Assembly (NCBI GenBank): GCA_963662175.1
Contig: OY759218.1
Location: 54,133,427 to 54,197,426, forward strand
DNA: 64,000 bases
Source: Aradus depressus
Lineage: Eukaryota; Arthropoda; Insecta; Hemiptera; Aradidae
Direction: 5' to 3'
Below the pieces are notes generated by a model. The model was not told the DNA's origin. It did not search any database and saw nothing but the letters and a program-made list of their open reading frames with translations. This document shows positions 54,710-63,585 of the stretch, piece after piece; position 1 is the stretch's first letter; each line of letters begins with the position of its first letter. The position numbers and the translations under genes were made by a program.

Positions 54710-55905
54710 TGTACCTTGGTTTGGTAGCAAACAATTTTTGAAAATTTCTTTTGGCCATTTTTCGTTTTTTTTTTTTTTCGGCGTGTGTTTTACCGAATGA
54801 AGAGTTGTCTATGTCATTGTTTTTTACCCAGATTTCAGTAGATTTTCGCGTTGATTTGAGCAGTGAAATGGTTAAAAAATTTGAAAAAACTATTTTTTTC
54901 TAATAGAACATGATCGGGAAAATTTGTTTCCTGAAAACTGATTCAAAATTCGTGTCATTTTGGTATCGTTTTCACTCTCTAAAATCTTAATTTTTCAAAT
55001 AGTACAATATACATATAAAATCATGAAAAACACAATTGAAGATTGCAATTTGAAAAATTAAGACATTAGAGTGAAAACTTTGAATTTGAAGTAATTTCTA
55101 AGGTAACATTATTATTCGGGACATATTTCAACGATTTTATGTGATTTTATGAACTAAAGTATATCGAGAAATTTTTTTCCGCCAAAATGAAGACCAGATG
55201 CATGTTTCTCATACCAAAAAACTCTTATATCTTGATTTTTGAATGGGGAATTCAAAAAATTCGGGAAATTTTTTGAAAACTCATTTAATCATGTATTGCA
55301 CAAAGTCTGCCCAACCGATTTTAATGAATGATACGTCGTTTGAAAGAACTCGTCGAGAGCATTCGATGTAGAAAACATAATATTAGATCAATGCTATCTA
55401 CTCCAAAAATAAGTTTGAAGATGAACATAAATTTTTACTTTCTTTGCCACGTTTTTTATAGTACCTAAGCACAGTTCAACATAAGACATATGATACTTCG
55501 TTGGAAAGAGGAATTAAAGGCTTTTTTAAAAATTGTCAATCGAAAATCAAAATAGGTTGATTAGATTTGAAGTTATAAGCGTTTATAGTTGGCAGTTCAA
55601 AACTGGTCTCATGAAAAGTTGGGGTCCAAAAATCGATAATTTTTGATTTGTACCAAAATCTGTACTCACGAATTTTAAATTAGTTTTCATGAAACAAATT
55701 TTCCCGACCATGTTCTATTAAAACAGAAAAAAGTTGTTTTTTTCAAATTTTTTAATAATTTCACTGCTCAAATCAACGCAAAAATATTTTTTCTGAAATA
55801 TGGGTAAAAAAACATTCGATAAAATACACGCCGAGAAAAAAAATAACGAAAAATGGCCAAAATGAAATTTTCAAAATTGTTTTGCGACCAAACCAGCTAT
55901 AATTA
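54710..55905. mobile_element. Fold-back element with about 250-bp inverted arms
   Basis: Left arm about 54714-54960 and right arm about 55665-55902 are inverted copies: TTGGTTTGGTAGC with GCGACCAAACCAG at the ends, GTTGATTTGAGCAGTGAAAT with ATTTCACTGCTCAAATCAAC, and AACATGATCGGGAAAATTTG with CAAATTTTCCCGACCATGTT. A second, inner palindrome spans about 54970-55080. No transposase; a MITE/fold-back type element. Confidence 0.75.
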
Positions 55906-55919
55906 GGTGATACTAAGTA

Positions 55920-56090
55920 ACCACTCTCCTACTCCTTTGCTTTGACTGAAAATTGATAACCGTATTTCCCATCGACTTTTGGATCCATGCATAAAATTCG
56001 TAGCCGATGTATTCATTCTAACGAAAGTCGGGAAATCCTGGTGAAATCTTAAAGGCGAATTTTCGACCGATTACGTAACTAGACATATTG
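55920..56090 (-). repeat. Modular dispersed repeat, partial inverted copy
   Basis: Reverse complement of one or two units: TGATAACCGTATTT, GATGTATTCATTCTAACG-like and the head block TTTCGACCGATTACGTAACT. Confidence 0.5.
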
Positions 56091-56416
56091 TAGCTGAAGA
56101 AAATTACCTGTAATTTATGTTAGACGAGCAGGCGTACTATTGAACTCATATTGCCTTATAACCTACTGTTTTACGTAATACAATGCACATTCATTTCTCG
56201 CAAAAATACCAAATTTCAATTTTTTTTATTTTCATGTAATTTTGATAGATTGTACTGATAACGGATTCATAAGTATCCAAGGATTTTTCAATATTTTACC
56301 TCCATAATAGTTTAAATTTTATTTTCATAAATCGGTATGTTAAATATATGTATAAATAAAACAAACTTATTTTTTGAAATATTGTCTATTCCACTAAAGA
56401 TATTTATAAAAATAAA

Positions 56417-56453
56417 ACTACCGGTTTCGGCCTTACACCATCGTCAGGTCTAG
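56417..56453 (-). ncRNA. Hammerhead ribozyme-like motif (Penelope type)
   Basis: Minus strand: GAC, CTGACGA, stem II GGTG..GGCC region, GAA, ACCGGT, A, GTT. Differs from the 48.7 kb copy at a few stem II loop positions. Confidence 0.66.
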
Positions 56454-56571
56454 TTTTGAACTAAGTTAGTTTGCAGAGAGCGAGCCTTCAAATACTCCCA
56501 AGTTTTAATAGCACCCTTCCACCTGAGATGTATTTGAAGGGTCGCTCTCTGCAAACTGACTTAGTTCATAA

Positions 56572-56608
56572 CTAGACCTGACGATGGTATAAAGCCGAAA
56601 CCGGTAGT
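56572..56608 (+). ncRNA. Hammerhead ribozyme-like motif (Penelope type)
   Basis: Plus strand; identical over 37 bases to the motif at 48694-48730. Confidence 0.7.
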
Positions 56609-56713
56609 TTTATTTTTATAAATATCTTTAGTGGAATAGACAATATTTCAAAAAATAAGTTTGTTTTATTTATGTATTACAAATTCCACAATATGTCCGC
56701 ATTCCTCAACTTA

Positions 56714-56715
<2 letters not shown>

Positions 56716-56762
<47 letters not shown>
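56716..56762. repeat. (AT)n microsatellite
   Basis: About 23 dinucleotide units beside the Penelope palindrome, in the same relative position as the TA runs beside the 48 kb copy. Confidence 0.95.
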
Positions 56763-56764
<2 letters not shown>

Positions 56765-56869
56765 CATTTTCAAATAATTAGCAACAATTTTGGTACTTTT
56801 GAACTTTTACTTAATCACGTTAATTATTTGTTTACTTATTACTTTAGGTTAGTGGTAAACGAAAGTATG

Positions 56870-57345
56870 CATAGAAATTTTGCCCCGGACACAGTTTATC
56901 TGTGAGATCGTAAGTTAAAGGTTAAAATGTGTTTTATTTCGACTTTTCACATACAATTGATAAGTATTAGCTCACAATTATATACTTGAGGAATAGTATT
57001 CTAGAATAAATACTTCAGGTGATCTGGTAGTGCTTCACTAAAAAGTCCGACGGAGGATTAACATTTTATTCCTTCGAATACATGAAATGATTAGAACATA
57101 TCATTTACATTCATCTCATGTATCCGAAAGAATAAAATGTTGGCCCCCTCGGTTGTTTTAGTGAAGCAATACAGGTTCTCCTGAAGTATATATTGTACGG
57201 TACTTTTCCTCAATTTATCCATAAGAATAAAATTTAGCACCAGATAAAACATTTATATCGTGAAAGTAATGAGAAAAGTCGAGAAAAATTACAGCATAAA
57301 CTGCCGGTTATCACACAGATAAGCTAAGTCCGGGGAAAAATTACT
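56870..57345. mobile_element. Fold-back/MITE element
   Basis: Outer inverted ends AAATTTTGCCCCGGACAC (56876) and GTCCGGGGAAAAATT (57329), with CAGTTTATCTGTGAGATC against ATCACACAGATAAGCT. Inner arms mirror TAGTGCTTCACTAAAA with TTTTAGTGAAGCAATA, and TTCGAATACATGAAATGA with a matching TCATGTATCCGAA. No coding content. Confidence 0.7.
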
Positions 57346-57409
57346 AAACGAAAGTAATATAAAACGGGAAGTAAAAGTATATTGGTATGTAATCTAAGGG
57401 GTTAGTTCC

Positions 57410-57805
57410 GGCAGTAAATATATTACTGTTGTCATACCTTTCGGTGAATATTGTGACCCCGTGCCCATCATCACCCACACGACGGCTGCCATAATTGAAG
57501 CCTTCATCAGGCCGGGAGCATCCTCGGACTCCCTCAATGATCCCGAAGTCCATTGGCCAATAGATAAACTGTTACATTCATAGAATGTAAAACACAAACT
57601 CATAGACAAACAGACTACCTGAGACGGACCACAGAGATAAACAAATTACCTGAAATATAAGACAACAAACACCGACTAACCTTAGTACAACATTAACAGT
57701 GGCTTGAAGATGATGTCTTCACATCGAAAGCGCTCGCCCACAGTACTCGACCAGCAGCCAGTGACGACGGTATCCACCGAAAGGTATGACAACAGTAAAA
57801 TTATA
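57410..57805. mobile_element. Possible Penelope-like terminal pair, diverged
   Basis: TACTGTTGTCATACCTTTCGGTG (57423) is inverted at 57776 (CACCGAAAGGTATGACAACAG). Just before the right copy, TGACGACGGTATCCACCGAAA has a hammerhead-like layout (TGACGA, CGGT/ACCG stem, AAA), and TTGAAGATGATGTCTTCACA with CATCGAAAGC at 57700-57735 has another. Core positions are imperfect, so assignment is tentative. Confidence 0.35.
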
Positions 57806-58078
57806 TGTATTCATCGTGATCAAGTAATAGCTCACTATTTTTATAAAAAATATTGTTGACATTAAGAACAATTTTCGGAGATAAATATATTCGTACTAAA
57901 CTTGTAAGTTAACAAGTAAGTCTTTGAAATTCTAAAAATTCATAACTAATCCTTATAATATTTTACTTTAGAAATCCTGTTGTTATAAATTATAGAAAGC
58001 TACATCTCACACTTCATGATGTATTGCTCAATAATAAAAATTATTATTAAAGTATGATTATTAATGTACAAAACAACA
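57806..58078. other. Intergenic, nothing recognised
   Basis: AT-rich, no feature seen. Confidence 0.4.
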
Positions 58079-58170
58079 TAAGGAGTTAGTGACTCATGCC
58101 TGGACTTTATCTACGAGGTCATATCGCCAAACTCCATTTAACGTCCACTTCGAAGGATGGTATGCTCAAG
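58079..58170 (-). repeat. SINE-body fragment
   Basis: GGACTTTATCTACGAGGTCA followed by TATCGCC and AACGTCCACTTCGAAGGATG; relates to the family at 58262-58490. Confidence 0.45.
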
Positions 58171-58261
58171 ATTTTTTTTATCTTCTAGACAAAAAAACCG
58201 AAGGGTCATGATGAAATACATCAGCAGTAGGTACATCATCAGAATTATATAAAAATCGGAA

Positions 58262-58490
58262 AAGGAGTTAGTATTATGATTCATGCCCAGGCTTCAACTA
58301 CAAGGTCATATCGCCTACTGACAGCGCTCATTCGTCACTCTGGTGGACATGAGCCCGACTCTACAGTGGGAGTCCTAAATTTTGTCTACCTAGGTTTCTT
58401 CACCTAGTAGGAGTTTTTAACAAGTACCTGACATGGCACAGGCTCGGCACCATCATTTAACGTCCCATCATGGAATAAGTAAATAGATGA
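58262..58490 (-). repeat. SINE body copy
   Basis: Contains CCAGGCTTCAACTACAAGGT, AGCGCTCATTCGTCACTCTG, GTGGACATGAGCCCGACTCT, CCTAAATTTTGTCTACC and AAGTACCTGACATGGCACAG, in the same order as 59885-60166. The tRNA-like head is replaced by a different end (CATTTAACGTCCCATCATGG). Confidence 0.6.
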
Positions 58491-58529
58491 ATAACTGTTT
58501 TCTTAAAATTTATTTATACTTTTTCTGGT

Positions 58530-59200
58530 TACCTTTCGCCGATTGTAGGTGTCGTTGTTATAGGGTTCTGGATTCACATATAACATTTTGTGTCGATATA
58601 TTCATTCTTTCGGGAGTTACAATGTTCACAGATACATAGACAGATAAGATGTATTTGTTTTTAATTTTTGGCATCAGGGGGTCGGAAAACATGAAATTCC
58701 GCTGAAAACTCAACTAATTTGTAACCAATTACATGACTTCCCGTATACCTAATTGATATAACTGGGGAAGTACAAAAAAAAAGTGGATCCATTTTCCATG
58801 TACACTAGTGCTAGTGTACCACAGTTTGCACCGGGGTCGAACGCTTAAAACAACTCCAGATGTAATGAATGGATCGACACTAAATTTTATATGTGAGTCC
58901 GAAACCCCATAAGCATGACATCTGTCAATTTTTAGAGACTAGAGGAGGTGGGTTGAACTCAAAAATCGTAATAACTTGCTAGATAATAACGTATCGACAA
59001 GAAAGTTTACATATGGATTCAGGACCCAATGTGGCCGACACCTGTCGATTTTCGGTGAAATCGGCCGAAAGGAAGGATCAGTGGAGAGAGGCCTTAACTC
59101 AAAAACCCAAATAATTGTCGGTGTAAAGAAGGTACTTAGATGAGGATTCAAAGTCTCTGGGAGAACTGAGCAAAGAACTTTTGATTGATTACATATCTTC
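58530..59200. repeat. Modular dispersed repeat, two partial copies in opposite orientation
   Basis: 58530-58760 is in reverse (CGATTGTAGGTGTCGTTGTT, TGTCGATATATTCATTC, TGAAATTCCGCTGAAAACTC). 58780-59200 is forward (GAATGGATCGACAC, CGGCCGAAAGGAAGGA, ATTGATTACATATCTTCCCC), with about three units. Confidence 0.6.
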
Positions 59201-59439
59201 CCCTTCGCTGGGCAAGTAAAACACATTATGGTATGCCCAACACTGCCAAACAGTGATTTTCCGGCGTCAAATGTACACAATGTTAAATTTATAATATTTT
59301 TACCAGAAAAACGTATTTTTGAATTGTTGACCATTGAAGACTTGTTTGTAAGTTCTTATTTCCTCCAAAATTATTATATTCGATCACAGTTTTCTATCTA
59401 CATTTTGAAAAACATAAAAAAAAGTAGTCAATTTCTGTG

Positions 59440-59628
59440 TTAATGATTAGAACACTGATTATTGGAGGGTGGTGGTGAATAGTTTTCAGAGTTGTTTGGC
59501 TCCTCATCGCTCTCTCCGCTCGCTTCGCTCAGCTCCCGCCGCCTCTTCATCGCCGCTAGTCTCTGTTGTTCCACCTCCAAGTGTTGTTTCCTCCATTTGA
59601 TCCTCCTATTCTGGAACCAAACCTTTAC
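59440..59628 (-). CDS. NOT-like homeobox protein, last coding exon (partial gene)
   Basis: Exon with acceptor AG at 59630-59629, phase 0, 62 codons then a stop at 59442-59440. It starts inside the homeodomain: VKVWFQNRRIKWRKQHLE is the end of helix 3, with Gln at position 50 and the RIKWRKQ basic end typical of NOT/NOTO-type homeodomains. A Glu/Arg-rich helix (VEQQRLAAMKRRREL), an acidic Ser-rich stretch (SEASGESDEEPNN) and a short SPPPSNNQ tail follow. The protein should bind DNA as a nuclear transcription factor. Helices 1-2 and the start lie beyond 64000. NOT family is my best guess; other antennapedia-like or EMX-related classes usually end differently (for example RRTKHKR). Confidence 0.85.
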   Translation of the reverse strand, partial: VKVWFQNRRIKWRKQHLEVEQQRLAAMKRRRELSEASGESDEEPNNSENYSPPPSNNQCSNH

Positions 59629-59884
59629 CTGAAACCAAATCACTAAATTTTGTTCGTGTGAATTGATATTTTTTTATTTTTTTCATGAACAGACTTTATT
59701 ACTAAGCGGCTGGGTTTAAATTAAGTTTTTAAAATGAATCACTGGAAATTTAGAGTCTGGGAAACTATATTTAATTAATTTATAGCTTTACAATTGTTTA
59801 AGTAAAGGACAACATTGTCTAAAAAACAACTTATTCATAATTCAATTCGACAAAATTATTAATTTATAGGTTAATAGTTATTAT

Positions 59885-60166
59885 GACTAATGCCCGGGCT
59901 TTAACTACAAGGTCATAATGTCTACTACCAGAGCGCTCTTTCGTCACTTTGGTGGACATGAGCCCTACTGTGGGAATCCTAAATTTTGTCTACCCTAAAT
60001 TTTTATTCACCTAGTGTAGGGTCTTTAACGAGTACCTGACATCATACAGGCCTGCTTAAGTTTATTTTACCTCCTATATAAAATAAACTAAGGGCCTCGG
60101 CCGGGTTTCAAACCCGCGATCTTGATCTCAGTAAGTAAGCACGCATACCACTGAGCTACCGGCGAT
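59885..60166 (-). mobile_element. tRNA-derived SINE
   Basis: The minus strand starts with a tRNA-like head (60166-60094): CGCCGGTAGCTCAGTGGTAT holds the A box TAGCTCAGTGG, and GCGGGTTTGAAACCCGG holds a B box. The acceptor stem does not pair well, so it is not a working tRNA. The body carries AGGTACTCGTTAAAGACCC-like, TAGGTGAATAA, CAAAATTTAGGATTCCCAC and AAAGCCCGGGCATTAG blocks. Related body fragments are at 3262, 9045, 9685, 58079 and 58262. Confidence 0.72.
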
Positions 60167-60190
60167 AATATAAATGCACTTTTATTTAAC

Positions 60191-60843
60191 AATAATTTTT
60201 CAGTATTATTCAATAGTTAGTGTATATATAATATATATACACTATATATACACTATACTATATATAATATATATACACTATATATACACTATACTATATA
60301 TAATATATATACACTATATATACACTATACTATATATAATATATATACACTATATATACACTATACTATATATAATATATATACACTATATATACACTAT
60401 ACTATATATAATATATATACACTATATATACACTATACTATATATAATATATATACACTATATATACACTATACTATATATAATATATATACACTATATA
60501 TACACTATACTATATATAATATATATACACTATATATACACTATACTATATATAATATATATACACTATATATACACTATACTATATATAATATATATAC
60601 ACTATATATACACTATACTATATATAATATATATACACTATATATACACTATACTATATATAATATATATACACTATATATACACTATACTATATATAAT
60701 ATATATACACTATATATACACTATACTATATATAATATATATACACTATATATACACTATACTATATATAATATATATACACTATATATACACTATACTA
60801 TATATAATATATATACACTATTGAATAATACTGAAAAATTATT
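60191..60843. repeat. 36-bp tandem array inside 26-bp inverted ends
   Basis: Perfect 26-bp inverted ends (60191-60216 and 60818-60843, AATAATTTTTCAGTATTATT plus CAATAG). Between them lie about 16-17 copies of a 36-bp unit (TATATATAATATATATACAC then TATATATACACTATAC) that look identical throughout. The unit is a multiple of three, so it produces a long repetitive open frame that is not a gene. Confidence 0.93.
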
Positions 60844-60852
60844 GTATGTATA

Positions 60853-62161
60853 TTAGGGTGGCCGTTAAATATGCCAGCTTTTTATATGTTTTCGCGGTCA
60901 CTGAGCTCAAATTTCGGGTCGAAATTCAATTTCAACACATCCCAGTTTTAAATAGAGTTGTAAGAGAAATTTTGAAATAATTTCATTTAAATCATGCCTT
61001 GGGGTAGTTTTTAAAGGCACATAATGCAAATATCACATTGTAATTTAATTTAAAGAAATAATATTTATTACAACAAATCATGTTGAAATATTATCCCTTT
61101 GTTCGAATAAGAACGATCGAACAAAAAAAAGTTAATATTAACTAAGAAATATCATCGTTCGTTGGAATTTGCGCCTTTTTCCAAAATACCAAAACTTCTT
61201 ATGTGACTGCATGAATACTTGATTCTAAACTAACTTTCATAATCTGCGTGTGAAAATAAAAGAACTTTCAACACTTGTAGTTGTTTGCTTGGTAGTTTAT
61301 TGCTCTAATTTGGACGTCAATATCACCGATCAGATGAATATTTTGTCGCAAAGTTGGGAGCTCCATGCTCGACCAGTATGATACACACTTATGACTTGGA
61401 GGTTAACTGATCGCATAGTGTAAACTTAGTGCAAGTACTTGATCGACACTAGCGCCAAGTAGCGATTAACGCAACTTAGTTCAATTAATGAAGGCGCTAA
61501 ATTTAAAACTTCATTTTTCACATAAACAACCATAAAATTCTAGACTCAGAATAAATCTTAGTTTACATTTTTTTTTTTGATCGGAATTTAAATGAAGAAT
61601 GTTTTTTTTGAGTTTACAAATTTCAATTAATTTTTTGTTAAAGTATATTAATATTATAAATTTTAGGTATATAATTAGTTATTGACTAAAAAAGTTTATC
61701 ATAATTTGCTAAATAAATTTTTGCTGACATCAACGTTGACAGCTGTAATGTGTTGAAATTGAATTTCGACCCGAAATTTGAGCTCAATGACCGCGAAAAC
61801 ATATAAAAAGCGTTCTTACACGGCTTTTTTGAAAATTGGAGCCTTGTTGACAGCGTTTTGACAGCTGTCAACTGTCAAAATCGACTTTTTGACAACGGCA
61901 TCTTATTCAGTGACCTCGAAAACCTCTAAATACTAAAGTTTTAAGAATACCAATGAAAACCTATGGAGTTAAGCATGCGCGAAAGCAATAGTCGTTGAGT
62001 CCTATGTTAAATTCCATTAAAATTTCAACCCTTGTGGGGCACGGGTTTTTTAATGGTATTTTTAATTTTTTAGGCCCAAAAATTTTGTTTCGGGTTGAAG
62101 AAACTTTCTAGGGTGCGCACGTTTCAAAATCGCGAAATGGCATATTTAAGGACCACCCTAA
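60853..62161. mobile_element. DNA transposon with TTAGGGTGGCC ends, second member
   Basis: Ends TTAGGGTGGCCGTTAAATAT and, inverted, TTAGGGTGGTCCTTAAATAT (about 22 of 24 match), flanked by the perfect 6-bp duplication TGTATA (60847-60852 and 62162-62167). An inner inverted pair of about 65 bp lies at 60879-60944 and 61745-61811. No transposase recognised. Shares outer ends with 44485-45504. Confidence 0.78.
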
Positions 62162-62389
62162 TGTATATATTATATATGTATGTATAACTAATTACATTTG
62201 AGGCACTTTTTTGCCGAAAATTAAATAAAGCCAAAAACTAAATAAATATCTATTATGAAGGCTTGATAAACATCAAGTTATGCAAACAGCCTAAAATTAC
62301 TTAGGCATTACATAAATTGCCGAAAAAACTACCAGGCAATAAATAACATTATTATATTTTTAATAATCTTTCTATTATATAAAATTGTT

Positions 62390-62632
62390 TTGGGTTGGCT
62401 GATCGAATTTTCATGAAATTTCACATGTGACGTCCTTATAAGCCCCGACTTACAGGGCTACTTTGCCTCTGCTGAAGACTGCTGACGCGACAAGTACCCT
62501 GATCATATATATATATCCCCTCCAGACCATCGCGCGCAGTCTTGTACGGATAGCGGTAGTGTACACATGTCTTAGTGTTAATTCAATTATTATTGTTATA
62601 ATCAAATATATTCTTTTTAAAAACTAAGTTCG
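62390..62632 (+). promoter_or_regulatory. Possible LTR-like leader before the env fragment
   Basis: A (TA)n TATA-like stretch (about 62505-62516) is followed about 25 bases later by an initiator-like CAGTCTTG. The 5' part (GATCGAATTTTCATGAAATT) resembles the modular repeat. A retroviral LTR or leader is possible, but no second copy is present to prove it. Confidence 0.3.
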
Positions 62633-63412
62633 GTGAACAACTATCAAGATGTTATAATTCAGGATTCCTTTATTATAAAAAATTACTATACATTCGTACA
62701 CCACATCAATATAGGACAAATCCAAAACGAATTATTAAAAATCCCTTTAGTATTAGAAGCTATGGCCCCTAGAATCAGAAACCCACAACAGATTGACTTA
62801 CTAAAATCCCATTATGAATACACTTTAGATAAATTAAATCATATTATACTTTCAAAAACAGACAAAAAAGAGGACTTTTCAATGGTTTAGGGACCGCGAT
62901 CAGCTGGATCACAGGAAACATGGACGCCAACGACAAAGCAACTTATGACCTTACACTTCAACAACTTGAACGTAATACGTACCACTTAGAACACAACGTA
63001 GAGAAACAACTCTCCCTGTATAAAAAATTAATTAACGAATTTAACAAAGACATACAAACAATACAGAACACCAACAGACGAATTATAAACTTCTTTTCCA
63101 ACGCTACATATAATGCTATAGAACTTCAACAACACTATACGTACATATTTTCATATTTAATGTTATTATATAATAAAATAAGTGATATAGCCACATCTCT
63201 TGAATTTTGCAAATTAAATATGATACACTCCAGTATTATTTCTTTTAAAGAATTGGAAGATTTACGTATTCATACGCACATCAACTTAATTTCTGACCAA
63301 CCAGAAATACTACAACATTTGAGAAAAGTGCATTGTTCTGTCTCACCCGACTCACTTTACTACTTCCTGCAAATCCCCTTAAAATCTTCCCCTATTGAGA
63401 CTTATTTCCTAC
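62633..63412 (+). pseudogene. Errantivirus-like envelope (Env/F-type) fragment, frameshifted and truncated
   Basis: Two adjoining plus-strand frames, 62633-62890 and from 62920. The first is the end of a small surface-type segment. The second begins just after a Gly-rich fusion-peptide-like stretch that is split across the frame change near 62885-62915, then shows a long heptad-rich helical region with Asn and Gln (EKQLSLYKKLINEFNKD; IQNTNRRIINF) and a second helical region (SDIATSLEFC). This layout is that of envelope proteins of gypsy-type insect endogenous retroviruses, related to baculovirus F proteins, acting in membrane fusion. The C-terminal part and transmembrane segment are missing: similarity stops near 63412. 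No gag or pol lies upstream in the window. Confidence 0.7.
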
Positions 63413-63585
63413 TAGCAGTAATACCCGGCGTTGCCCGGGGAACTTTGATTTTTGTCCCAATATCTTCTATAACGCTATTCAGTTCCTCGACAGTACATTC
63501 ATGTTATAATTTTCAATTATTCATACGGAATAAGGCTTATAGTCCTTCAGCTGTAACGCTAGTAAGTTTTTAGGACTCCTGGGCA
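63413..63585. other. Junction between env fragment and minisatellite
   Basis: Starts with TAATACCCGGCGTTGCCCGG, a short imperfect palindrome that interrupts the env frame. Then AT-rich sequence. No gene. Confidence 0.4.

Larger units (their letters stand above)
56370..56660. mobile_element. Penelope-like terminal palindrome, near perfect
   Basis: Arms of about 130 bp: AATATTGTCTATTCCACTAA at the left is mirrored by TTAGTGGAATAGACAATATT at the right. Hammerhead-like motifs lie at 56417-56453 (minus) and 56572-56608 (plus). Same family as 48005-48745 but with the coding interior removed, leaving about 30 bases between arms (CTCCCAAGTTTTAATAGCAC). Confidence 0.8.

Noticed and set aside
60094..60166. 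Functional tRNA gene on the minus strand
   Set aside because: A and B boxes are present but the acceptor stem does not pair and the sequence continues into a repeated SINE body.
60174..60824. 216-codon repetitive Tyr/Ile frame on the plus strand
   Set aside because: It is the translation of the 36-bp AT tandem array; the frame stays open only because the unit is divisible by three.
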